A stretch of DNA of 23,030 nt. Origin: an uncultured Granulosicoccus sp. (lineage in GTDB: Bacteria > Pseudomonadota > Gammaproteobacteria > Granulosicoccales > Granulosicoccaceae). A program made the position numbers and the translations under genes. Shown piece by piece: positions 1 through 7,100 of this stretch. Where the stretch lies: the NCBI GenBank assembly GCA_937924505.1, contig CALDSR010000074.1, positions 1 through 23,030 on the forward strand, read 5' to 3'. Positions within the stretch are counted from its first letter, which is position 1. Every line of letters begins with the position of its first letter. The notes beneath the pieces were generated by a model. That model searched no databases and was not told the origin of the DNA. It saw only the letters and a program-made list of their open reading frames with translations.

Positions 1-33
1 GTCCGATCCAATCGGGCTTTTGGTCAACGCGCA

Positions 34-213
34 TTACTTTTTACGCTTGCCAGGCTTGACGACATCGACGGCCGTGCCAACAACATCGGTCGCAATGTCC
101 ACGGTACCGACCACGACATCTTTGGTCACACCGACCGCAGTCCCGACGACACAGCCACTGCACAGTACGGTGAGCAGGGATACCTGCGAGAATCTCAAGA
201 TGCGCTTGTTCAC
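34..213 (-). CDS. small lipoprotein (59 aa), GTG start
   Basis: The minus strand encodes a 59-residue protein starting VNKRILRF and ending KPGKRKK. I chose the GTG at 211-213 because AGGAA lies 6 bases upstream and the frame is closed by TAG just before that. The N-terminus has basic residues, then a hydrophobic stretch (SLLTVL), then CSGC, a slightly non-canonical lipobox because the -3 residue is Cys rather than Leu. The mature part has almost no aromatic residues and repeats a VGT-V-D-style unit three times (VGVTKDV, VGTVDIATDV, VGTAVDV), ending in a basic tail. Short Val/Asp-repeat lipoproteins of this kind are widespread in gammaproteobacteria and have no known function. The opposite-strand reading frame over the same bases is Thr/Pro-rich and looks like its shadow. 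Confidence 0.72.
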   Translation of the reverse strand: MNKRILRFSQVSLLTVLCSGCVVGTAVGVTKDVVVGTVDIATDVVGTAVDVVKPGKRKK

Positions 214-751
214 TTTCAGTTCCTATTCAGACCAGATGGTCTATGTTGCAGGGTAACAAGTAGTCTACCAACCCCGTGTATGGCTGAATTTAGACCAATT
301 CGATTCGCATCGAGATATTTCCGGCCAGTAATTCACGATTATTTTCCTAATAAATCAGATATTTAAGTTTTTTTTCTGGATGCCTGCGTCACCTGAGGCT
401 GTTCATCAGTTATCCAGGATCTGCTCTGACGTCATTACACGTGAACAATGAAGCATCTGGCTAACGCTTGTTTATGGTTCCTGCATGATGACAAATCGGC
501 CGTAACTCAGATGAACGACAACGATAATCAAGTAGTTTAATTCGCCTATTTATTCATCCTGAATTCATGGAGCAATTGACTCAGCAATCTGTGATGAATA
601 AATGTGTGATGAGCTAATCAAAAACCGAACGCGTTACAATTACTGCTAGCAATCGGCACTGAAACATCAACAGTCTTAATCCAAATTTGCGGTAATAACG
701 TATCGGCCGTTTCGCCTTTAAAAACAGGCATTTTTTGCTAAATTGCGATAT

Positions 752-763
752 GCACTTAAGTGC
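752..763. repeat. 12-bp perfect palindrome GCACTTAAGTGC
   Basis: GCACTTAAGTGC is its own reverse complement and sits in the intergenic region about 210 bases before the GH16 start. It could be an operator half-site pair, but the sequence does not indicate which regulator would bind. Confidence 0.3.
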
Positions 764-852
764 GTTATTCATCTTTAATCATGTATGGATCTTAATGAAT
801 TTAACGGTGTTTCTAACGGGCCTACATCAATATTTGACATACACTTTCCTAC

Positions 853-890
853 GTTGAAGCAAATCGGCTAGATGGATTCTCCGATTCAAC
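853..890 (+). other. leader hairpin upstream of the GH16 gene
   Basis: GTTG (853-856) pairs with CAAC (887-890) and AATCGG (862-867) pairs with CCGATT (881-886), giving a 10-bp stem with a 5-base bulge on one side and a 13-base loop. It lies 11 bases before the terminator-like stem at 902-926, so the two form a tandem hairpin leader. It matches no riboswitch class I know. Confidence 0.35.
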
Positions 891-901
891 CAAAACTCCC
901 A

Positions 902-926
902 GGCCCCTTCATTGGGGCTTTGTTTT
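902..926 (+). terminator. Rho-independent terminator or attenuator ahead of the GH16 gene
   Basis: GGCCCC (902-907) pairs with GGGGCT (914-919; the outer pair is G-U) around the 6-base loop TTCATT, followed by TTTGTTTT. This is a compact G/C stem with a T tract in rightward orientation. No gene ends just upstream on this strand, so it either ends a short leader or small RNA, or works as an attenuator 49 bases before the GH16 start codon. Confidence 0.6.
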
Positions 927-974
927 GAGCACGATCAGCAACTTCGAGAATTCAACCGAAACATCAGGTAAATC

Positions 975-2633
975 ATGCTACTCAGATCCATAGTCTTACT
1001 CGTATCTGTATTTTGCTTCGTCTCCACTGCTTTCGCGATCGACCCCCCCAATAACCCACGAGGAACCGAAATCAGCCCCGGTGTCGTCAAATGGGAATGG
1101 GATTGGCCCAATGGGGCCAGCCGTTTTGATGTGACCGTCGACGGCAACTATGTCGGGCAAACCACCAGTAATTCCTACGAGAGTCAAAATATGTGGGTTG
1201 GCGATCATTCAATGACCGTCAGGGCGATTGATGGTAACTGGCAGTATTCAACACAATCGGTCACCGCCAGAGTGCAGGTCACTGGATCTTCAGGTTCCAG
1301 TGGTGGCAACAACAACGACTCCAGCAATCCCACAAACAGTAGTTCTTCCGGTGGACAAGTACGCGGCCGGGAAATTAGTCCTGGCGCCATTCAATGGGAG
1401 TGGGACTGGCCGAACAACGCCGTTCGATTTGATGTCATCGTCAACTATAACAATGTCGGCCAATTAACCACGAACAACTACATCAGTGAAAACCTGGGAG
1501 CCGGAGATCACTCGATAATCGTCAAGGCGATTGATGCCAACTGGAATTACTTCTGGGAATCTGAACCGCTGACAGTGACTCTTGGAAACAGTAGCAGTGG
1601 CAACACAACGACTCCCGCCAGCCCACAAAATGATGATCCAAACCCGGTTGTGCCAAGAACCAACCCGGCCCCTGCGGACAATGACCGCGGCATGATTGAC
1701 CCCAGTTCCTGGAGCTATCCCGAGGTATATCAGAAGCCTGGGTATCAGTTGTCATTCAGCGATGAGTTTGACAACAGTGTACTGAGTCAGGAACGCTGGA
1801 ATACTCAGCTTCGATGGGATGGCGAATTCAATGGTGAACGCTACGAATATCGCGTCATCAATGGCGAAGATCAATTCTACGTCAATATTTTCAGTAGAGA
1901 TCAGGCGCACAAGGATCGAATGCTTGCTCAGCATAATCCATTCGAATTGGATGGCAACCGCCTGGCTATACGCGCTATCCGCAACCCACTTAAAAACAAT
2001 AACGGGAACCGCGCATACGGAAATCTGGTAGATATCTCCAGCCAACAAACCTTCCTCTCAGGTGCACTGACGAGCTACGACAAGTTCACGCAGAAGTACG
2101 GCATCTTTGAAGCACGCATCAAGATCCCAAGTCACGTTGGTACCTTCCCGGCTTTCTGGTTACACCACCAGCGGCGCTCGTTCGAAAACACCCAACGAAC
2201 GGAAATAGATATCATGGAGAATCTGGGTCATGCACCTTGGTATATCTATAACTCTTTTCACTACAACACGAACGTACGTGCTTTCGAATTCGGTGACCAC
2301 CACTTCCTGACACCTTCGCCGAGTGGACAGTTTTTCAACGGTACCGACTTCAGTCAGGGCTATCACACCTACGCCGTTGAATGGGAACCGGGTCAGATCA
2401 AGTGGTTTATCGACGGGCAGCAAATCAGCCAGCTGAACAATGGCAACGTTGATTACGAAGAGCTTTATCTGCTACTCAATCTCGCTATCGGTGGGGACTG
2501 GACCAATTTCCCAACCAACTCCGGTGGCTTGGGTCGAGATCCAAACAATCACTTTCCCACGCAGGATGATCTGAACAACTTCAGCAATCCAGCACTCGAA
2601 ATCGATTACGTGCGGGTCTACCGTCGCAACTGA
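975..2633 (+). CDS. secreted GH16 family beta-glucanase (laminarinase type) with duplicated N-terminal domain
   Basis: This 552-aa protein starts with a signal peptide (hydrophobic core about residues 3-20, likely cleaved after STAFA). Two related domains of about 75 residues follow (about 29-103 and 129-203), each carrying EISPG, WEWDWPN, RFDV and GDHS; I judge them about half identical. Ser/Asn/Pro-rich linkers follow each domain. The C-terminal catalytic domain (about 255-552) has the GH16 signature EIDIME: nucleophile Glu410, Asp412 and acid/base Glu415. The extra Met in this motif is the beta-bulge form seen in laminarinases rather than lichenases. LLLNLAIGG and the terminal IDYVRVY are also typical. 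The expected role is extracellular cleavage of beta-1,3-glucan such as laminarin; related GH16 activities on other polysaccharides are possible. AGG lies shortly before the ATG. Confidence 0.9.
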   Translation: MLLRSIVLLVSVFCFVSTAFAIDPPNNPRGTEISPGVVKWEWDWPNGASRFDVTVDGNYVGQTTSNSYESQNMWVGDHSMTVRAIDGNWQYSTQSVTARVQVTGSSGSSGGNNNDSSNPTNSSSSGGQVRGREISPGAIQWEWDWPNNAVRFDVIVNYNNVGQLTTNNYISENLGAGDHSIIVKAIDANWNYFWESEPLTVTLGNSSSGNTTTPASPQNDDPNPVVPRTNPAPADNDRGMIDPSSWSYPEVYQKPGYQLSFSDEFDNSVLSQERWNTQLRWDGEFNGERYEYRVINGEDQFYVNIFSRDQAHKDRMLAQHNPFELDGNRLAIRAIRNPLKNNNGNRAYGNLVDISSQQTFLSGALTSYDKFTQKYGIFEARIKIPSHVGTFPAFWLHHQRRSFENTQRTEIDIMENLGHAPWYIYNSFHYNTNVRAFEFGDHHFLTPSPSGQFFNGTDFSQGYHTYAVEWEPGQIKWFIDGQQISQLNNGNVDYEELYLLLNLAIGGDWTNFPTNSGGLGRDPNNHFPTQDDLNNFSNPALEIDYVRVYRRN

Positions 2634-2688
2634 TCGCGCCGATTAAAATGTTATGGTTCCGCCTGACAACTCGCAGGCGGAACAAAAC

Positions 2689-3510
2689 ATGGCATCTCCC
2701 TACTTCCAGGGCACCTGGCAACGCGGCTTTGGCACCTATCCTCTAAAGGGCAGTGTACTCAAGGAAGCATTGACCACTGCGCTGGATATCGGCTATCGCG
2801 CCATTGACACAGCGCAGATGTACGCAAACGAAGCCGATATAGGTAGCGTACTCGCCACCGCCGACCTTCCGCGCGAAGACCTGCTCATTACGAGCAAGGT
2901 GCCGAATTCAAACTTTACTCATGACACCTTTATCCCCTCTGTAAAAAAGTCACTTGAAGAGCTGCAGATCGACAAGCTCGATGTCTTGCTGGTGCATTGG
3001 CCTCCGGGTGATGGGGATATTGCACAATCGATTGCCTTGCTGAGAGACGCAAAACAGCAAGGTTTGACAAGACATATCGGCGTCAGCAATTTCACCGCAG
3101 CCATGCTTCGGAAGATTGCCGATATTGACGACGAAGAATTTGTCACTAATCAGGTCGAATTCCACCCCTTGCTGGACCAATCGATTCTGTTGCAAGCGTC
3201 GAACAAGACGGGAATCCCTCTGTCATCGTACTGCTCTGTCGCACGCGGCAAGGTATTTGACTATCCCCTGTTCGACGAGCTGGCTGAACAATACGACGCC
3301 AGCGCAGCGCAAGTCGTCCTGCGCTGGATTTTGCAAAAAGGTGTCAATGTCAACGCGATGTCCACAAAACGAGGCAACCTTGAAGCAAATTTTGACGTGA
3401 TGAAATTCAGTCTGTCAAATGTCGATATGCATAAAATCGATCGACTCGGCAAACTCGCGTTGCGTATCGTGGACAAGTCGCTGGTCCCCTGGGCGCCCGA
3501 TTGGGACTGA
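2689..3510 (+). CDS. aldo/keto reductase, 2,5-diketogluconate-reductase type
   Basis: This NAD(P)H-dependent carbonyl reductase has a TIM-barrel fold. The frame is open from an ATG at 2653, but the ATG at 2689 is preferred: AGGCGGAA lies just upstream of it, whereas 2653 has no ribosome site. Counting from 2653, the tetrad is complete: Asp52 (AIDTAQMY), Tyr57, Lys82 (ITSKV) and His115 (LLVHWPP). IGVSNF is also present. At 273 residues it has the usual length for the DkgA/DkgB-like group, although the SYCSVARGK segment replaces the usual 'SPL' region. It lies 55 bases after the GH16 gene on the same strand, so it may be co-transcribed and reduce sugar-derived carbonyls; that link is inference. 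Its stop abuts the stop of the convergent Nudix gene. Confidence 0.85.
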   Translation: MASPYFQGTWQRGFGTYPLKGSVLKEALTTALDIGYRAIDTAQMYANEADIGSVLATADLPREDLLITSKVPNSNFTHDTFIPSVKKSLEELQIDKLDVLLVHWPPGDGDIAQSIALLRDAKQQGLTRHIGVSNFTAAMLRKIADIDDEEFVTNQVEFHPLLDQSILLQASNKTGIPLSSYCSVARGKVFDYPLFDELAEQYDASAAQVVLRWILQKGVNVNAMSTKRGNLEANFDVMKFSLSNVDMHKIDRLGKLALRIVDKSLVPWAPDWD

Positions 3511-4014
3511 TCAGAGAGTCAGATCCTGACGTAGAGCAGGTGGAAAAAGCTCGGGGCTGCCCAGTTCCAGCAGTTTGAGGTCATACCAACGCGCGGACAC
3601 TTCCATACCGCCATCTTCCGAAAACACGATGTGCTCCTGCTGGTGCAAACTCGTATCGAGCAACTGAATGTTTCGTGCAAACAGATATTCATGTCCGACT
3701 TTGCCGTGGTGCATATAGATGTTTTCGTATACGCGCCAAGCGCCATGCAAACTAATCGCACAACCCAATTCTTCATCGAACTCCCGATGCAAGGCATCTT
3801 CGCGCGATTCGCCACGCTCGATTCGCCCCCCGAGCGGTCGCACACCCTTTACGCTTCCTGAGTCATCGAGAATTTCTGCCGCGAGCAATCGGCCCCGGTA
3901 AACCGCAACACCAATAACCTTGACCAAAACCGCTTCAGCCGGTCGCCACACTGAGCCGGACTTGGATGCGGACGACCCAGACACAGTATTTCTGGACACA
4001 GTCTTTCTGGACAT
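3511..4014 (-). CDS. Nudix hydrolase
   Basis: This protein hydrolyses a nucleoside diphosphate linked to another moiety. Counted from the ATG at 4014 (MSRKTVSR), the full Nudix box is present: Gly63, Glu69, Arg77-Glu78, Glu81-Glu82, Gly84, matching G-x5-E-x7-RE-U-x-EE-x-G-U. The frame stays open up to an ATG at 4176, but that extension is unlikely: it would overlap the start of the divergent gene, it has a cysteine-rich, non-Nudix-like composition, and AGAGGA lies upstream of the 4014 start. The N-terminal 25 residues are Ser/Thr-rich with a small internal repeat (SRKTVSRNTVS). The substrate cannot be predicted; family members act on ADP-ribose, NADH, oxidised nucleotides and others. The tail (LPPALRQDL-like) is typical of ADP-ribose-pyrophosphatase-like short Nudix proteins, but this is weak. 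Confidence 0.85.
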   Translation of the reverse strand: MSRKTVSRNTVSGSSASKSGSVWRPAEAVLVKVIGVAVYRGRLLAAEILDDSGSVKGVRPLGGRIERGESREDALHREFDEELGCAISLHGAWRVYENIYMHHGKVGHEYLFARNIQLLDTSLHQQEHIVFSEDGGMEVSARWYDLKLLELGSPELFPPALRQDLTL

Positions 4015-4174
4015 TGTTCGAAAGTCCTCTATCAGGAGTTGATGCTGACTTACACACACAAGCAAGCAGTTCCATGCCAGTTCGCAACACCAAATAGAAT
4101 AGCTCAAGCACAAGGCCAACACTTTGTTAACAGTGGCCGGTAGAATCGACCCTTGACCATGCGGATTGAGCGCC

Positions 4175-4960
4175 ATGAATGATAGTTACCCGACCATGTC
4201 GGCCAACTTAGGTTTTCTCTGGACAGAGCTTTCTCTTCCCGACGCGATACATCGTGCGGCAGAGGCAGGTTTTGGTGCCGTTGAGGCGCACTTCCCCTAT
4301 GCGTATGCCAGCAGCGACGTCAAGGCAGCCTTGCAAATGACACGCCTTCCGATGCTTGGCATCAACACACAACGTGGCAATGTCGATGCGGGTGACAATG
4401 GCCTGGCCGCGATTCCCGAGCGCAAGGACGAGGCGCGACGCTTTATCGACGAAGCAGTCAACTATGCGGCTGCGATCAATTGTCGCAATGTACATGTAAT
4501 GGCCGGTTACAGCTCGCGCGATGCCCGAGCCGAATCAACATATCGCGACAACTTGACCTATGCCTGTGAGCTCGCCAGCCCTCACGACATCACCATATTG
4601 ATCGAACCCCTGAACCACTACGATGCACCGGGCTATCACCTGAACACGATAGACGATGCCATCAGCACGGTAGATGCTGTCGGCATGGACAATCTGAAAA
4701 TCATGTTCGATTGTTATCATGTGCAGATCATGCAAGGCGATTTGACGCGACGTTTGCAGCAGTCACTACCTTATATAGGGCATATACAATTCGCCTCCGT
4801 CCCGGATCGACAGGAACCTGATCGCGGCGAGATCAACTATGCGAACCTGTTCGCTGCAATTCACGAGATGGGCTGGACCGGGTACCTGGGTGCAGAGTAC
4901 AAACCCCGTGCTGGAACGGATGCGGGGCTTGGGTGGATGTCCACCCTGATATCGAACTAA
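4175..4960 (+). CDS. hydroxypyruvate isomerase family TIM-barrel protein (Hyi/OtnI-like)
   Basis: This 261-aa sugar-phosphate-isomerase/epimerase-like protein belongs to the xylose isomerase-like TIM-barrel superfamily. The ATG at 4175 is preferred to the in-frame TTG at 4166. Metal-binding or catalytic residues expected of the family are visible (numbered from the TTG): Glu147 in ILIEPLN, Asp182 and His185 in FDCYH, His206 in GHIQFA, and Glu244 in GAEYKP. The start (SANLGFLWTEL) matches the hydroxypyruvate isomerase family, which interconverts hydroxypyruvate and tartronate semialdehyde; OtnI relatives act on 2-oxo-tetronate. It is divergent from the Nudix gene (about 160 bases between starts) and convergent with the enolase-superfamily gene 28 bases downstream. 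Isomerisation of a C3/C4 hydroxy-keto acid fits the acid-sugar theme of that neighbour. Confidence 0.85.
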   Translation: MNDSYPTMSANLGFLWTELSLPDAIHRAAEAGFGAVEAHFPYAYASSDVKAALQMTRLPMLGINTQRGNVDAGDNGLAAIPERKDEARRFIDEAVNYAAAINCRNVHVMAGYSSRDARAESTYRDNLTYACELASPHDITILIEPLNHYDAPGYHLNTIDDAISTVDAVGMDNLKIMFDCYHVQIMQGDLTRRLQQSLPYIGHIQFASVPDRQEPDRGEINYANLFAAIHEMGWTGYLGAEYKPRAGTDAGLGWMSTLISN

Positions 4961-4988
4961 GTTCTAAAACAGATAACGATGCACTTGA

Positions 4989-6077
4989 TCAAATTTCAAA
5001 GGTCTGAAGTTTGTTCCAGTCAAAACTGACCCCAATTCCCGGTTCGTCTGGTGCAACGGCTTTGTGGTCAGCAACAACTAATGGACGATGCGTGTATTGA
5101 TCGATCGGGAATGAATGTACTTCGATCGTTCCCGCATGTACTTGTGATGACACGAGACTCACATGCAACTCCTGCATGCCATGACTACACACCGGAATGC
5201 CATGCGCCAATGCCAAATCTGCCGCCTGCAACCAACCGGTAATTCCACCACAATTTGACGCATCCGGTTGCAGATAGGACAGCGCCGCTTCACGACATGC
5301 CATGTCGAACTCATGCCAGATATGAAGATTCTCACCCATTGCCAATGGCATATTCGTCATATCACTGATATACGCGTAGCCTCGATAATCATCCGGCACA
5401 ATGGGTTCTTCAAACCACTTGATATCAAAGCGTTGAAATGCCTTGGCGGCATCAATCGCCTGTTCGACAGACAGGCTGTAGTTCGCATCGACCATGAATT
5501 CGATGTCTGGGCCCACCAACGCCCGGATAGCTTCAACGCGTTGCACATCTTCGGCAAGTGTCTCTTGACCGACCTTGATCTTGACACCGTTGAAACCGCG
5601 AGCGAGATAGGACTCTGTTTGCTTCAGCAGTTTACTGAGCGAGAAATTCAGATCGATTCCACCGCAATAGGCACCGCAACGATTGGATGCGCCCCCAGCG
5701 AGTTTCCATAGCGGCTGTTCCGCTGTCTTGCACCGAATGTCCCACAGTGCAATGTCAATCGCGGAAATTGCAAAGGATGCACAACCACCTCGCCCCACAT
5801 AGTGGATATGCCAGGCCATGGCTTCGTTCAGTGCTTCGACATTGTCAGCTTCCTGTCCGACTAGAAACGGTGCCAAGTCATGATCAAGCAGTGCCTTGAT
5901 CGCTCTACCGCCACGACCACCAGTATACGTATAGCCCGTTCCCTCTCGTCCATCACCGAGTGTGACCGTGACGGTTATCAACTCAAAGTGTGTGTGACTT
6001 CCGTGCTTGGCATCAACGAGCACTTCCGCCAGCGGAACCGCAAATATTCGGGAGCGAATATGCTTGATTTTATTCAT
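4989..6077 (-). CDS. mandelate racemase/muconate lactonizing enzyme family protein (enolase superfamily)
   Basis: This 362-aa protein has an N-terminal capping domain (about 1-125) and a TIM-barrel domain. Its active-site pattern is of the mandelate-racemase subgroup: the KIK motif with Lys166 and Lys168, metal ligands Asp197 (MVDAN), Glu223 (FEEP) and Glu249 (GEN), the Asp272/His299 dyad (QPDAS; CSHG), and Glu319. All are offset by +2 from the mandelate racemase residues I recall (164/166, 195, 221, 247, 270, 297, 317). Family members abstract a proton alpha to a carboxylate; acid-sugar dehydratases (galactarate, talarate) and racemases are the likeliest roles. The exact substrate is not predictable. 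It is the last gene of a leftward run, 40 bases after the aldo/keto reductase. The ATG has only a weak ribosome site. Confidence 0.88.
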   Translation of the reverse strand: MNKIKHIRSRIFAVPLAEVLVDAKHGSHTHFELITVTVTLGDGREGTGYTYTGGRGGRAIKALLDHDLAPFLVGQEADNVEALNEAMAWHIHYVGRGGCASFAISAIDIALWDIRCKTAEQPLWKLAGGASNRCGAYCGGIDLNFSLSKLLKQTESYLARGFNGVKIKVGQETLAEDVQRVEAIRALVGPDIEFMVDANYSLSVEQAIDAAKAFQRFDIKWFEEPIVPDDYRGYAYISDMTNMPLAMGENLHIWHEFDMACREAALSYLQPDASNCGGITGWLQAADLALAHGIPVCSHGMQELHVSLVSSQVHAGTIEVHSFPIDQYTHRPLVVADHKAVAPDEPGIGVSFDWNKLQTFEI

Positions 6078-6117
6078 GATTGCTGTCTGAAAAAAAACAA
6101 AACCAACAACCGGTCAA

Positions 6118-7098
6118 TCAGTCCCGTTCCGAATCAGTGCTGGCCATTCGATCCTGCGTATAACGATCACCGATCACGGTGTCTTCATTGATCAAGGCAC
6201 TCAGTTCGGCAAGCGTCTCCGAATCCAGTTCGATATCACTGGCAGCAATATTATCTTTCATGAAGCTGATCTGCCTGGTACCAGGAATCGGGACCAGGGT
6301 GTTATTTGCCTGTGCCAACAACCAGGCAAGCGCAAGCTGGGCCATACTGCAGTCTTTTTCGGCGGCTATTTCGCCAAACCGGATCAGCAGCTGCTGGTTT
6401 TCCGCAAAAGCGTCGACTTCGAAGCGAGGACGCGCAATGGTTGCACGCAAATCGTTATCAGCCAATTCATCAACCCCTTTGGAAGAACCACCGAGAAAGC
6501 CACGGCCCAATGGGGAGAACGGTACAAAGGTCGTTCCCGCATCAAGGCAGGCTTGCAACATGCCCCGCTCGGGCGTGCGCGACCACAACGAATATTCCGA
6601 TTGCATGGCAGCGATCGAATGAGTATCTTGCGCCCGCTTGAAAGTCGCGGTGCTGACTTCGGAGAGCCCCACTTCACGTACCTTGCCGGCCGCGACTAGA
6701 TCGGACATGGCCCCAACAGACTCCTCGACAGGCACATCGGGATCCACCCGGTGCAGGTAGTACAGATCGATAACATCAGTCTGTAAACGCTTCAAACTGA
6801 TGTCGCACTCTGATTTGATTTTCTCCGGTCGACCATTGATACCGTCAGGAGACAAACCACATTTGGTCGCCAGCACATATTCCTTACGCCGAGCCGTCAA
6901 GGCCTTGCCGATCAACGTTTCATTGTGACCGCCGCCATACATAAAGGCGGTATCGAGAAACGTATACCCGGCATCGAGCGCCTCATTGAACAAACGCTCT
7001 CCCGTCGCCTCATCACACGGTCCATAACCGAAAGATACATTCATGCAGCCCAGACCAATTGCCGAAACTGACAGTGAACCAATCTTTCGTGTTTGCAT
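6118..7098 (-). CDS. aldo/keto reductase (second, AKR11/13-like)
   Basis: This 326-aa NADPH-dependent oxidoreductase has the tetrad Asp49 and Tyr54 (FLDTAFMYG), Lys79 (ATKCG) and His116 (YYLHR). PFSPLGRGFLGG and the C-terminal PIPGTRQISFMKDN are cofactor-binding segments typical of the YakC/IolS-like group. It belongs to a different branch from the reductase at 2689-3510, being longer, with GLGCMN at the start and SEYSLWSR. The ATG lies 2 bases after the TAG of the upstream flavoprotein gene, and GGAG is placed inside the end of that gene, so the two are almost certainly translated from one mRNA. This suggests reduction of an aldehyde or ketone made in the same pathway, which is inference. 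Confidence 0.9.
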   Translation of the reverse strand: MQTRKIGSLSVSAIGLGCMNVSFGYGPCDEATGERLFNEALDAGYTFLDTAFMYGGGHNETLIGKALTARRKEYVLATKCGLSPDGINGRPEKIKSECDISLKRLQTDVIDLYYLHRVDPDVPVEESVGAMSDLVAAGKVREVGLSEVSTATFKRAQDTHSIAAMQSEYSLWSRTPERGMLQACLDAGTTFVPFSPLGRGFLGGSSKGVDELADNDLRATIARPRFEVDAFAENQQLLIRFGEIAAEKDCSMAQLALAWLLAQANNTLVPIPGTRQISFMKDNIAASDIELDSETLAELSALINEDTVIGDRYTQDRMASTDSERD

Positions 7099-7100
7099 GA

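Larger units (their letters stand above)
214..974. other. long gene-free stretch upstream of the GH16 gene
   Basis: About 760 AT-rich bases contain no convincing gene. Visible elements are a perfect 12-bp palindrome (752-763), a weak GCCT/AGGC hairpin followed by six T (714-736), a bulged hairpin (853-890) and a stronger terminator-like stem (902-926). Two short ATG-started frames (448-540, 30 aa; 785-871, 28 aa) lack a Shine-Dalgarno sequence or any recognisable composition, so I do not call them genes. The stretch probably holds the promoters for the flanking lipoprotein (leftward) and the GH16 gene (rightward). Confidence 0.6.

Noticed and set aside
20..256. Thr/Pro-rich reading frame on the plus strand at the left end
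   Set aside because: It is antisense to the better-supported lipoprotein and lacks a ribosome site; its low-complexity composition reflects the opposite-strand repeat.
448..540. 30-aa ATG frame
   Set aside because: No ribosome site, no recognisable composition, and no conserved features visible.
714..736. Weak hairpin with six T
   Set aside because: Only a 4-bp stem with an 8-base loop; too weak to call a terminator.
4015..4174. Nudix N-terminal extension to 4176
   Set aside because: It would overlap the divergent gene, has atypical composition, and a better ATG with a ribosome site lies at 4014.
6078..6117. T-rich spacer (eight T on the minus strand) between the reductase and enolase-family genes
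   Set aside because: No real stem precedes the T run, so no terminator is called and the operon is treated as continuous.
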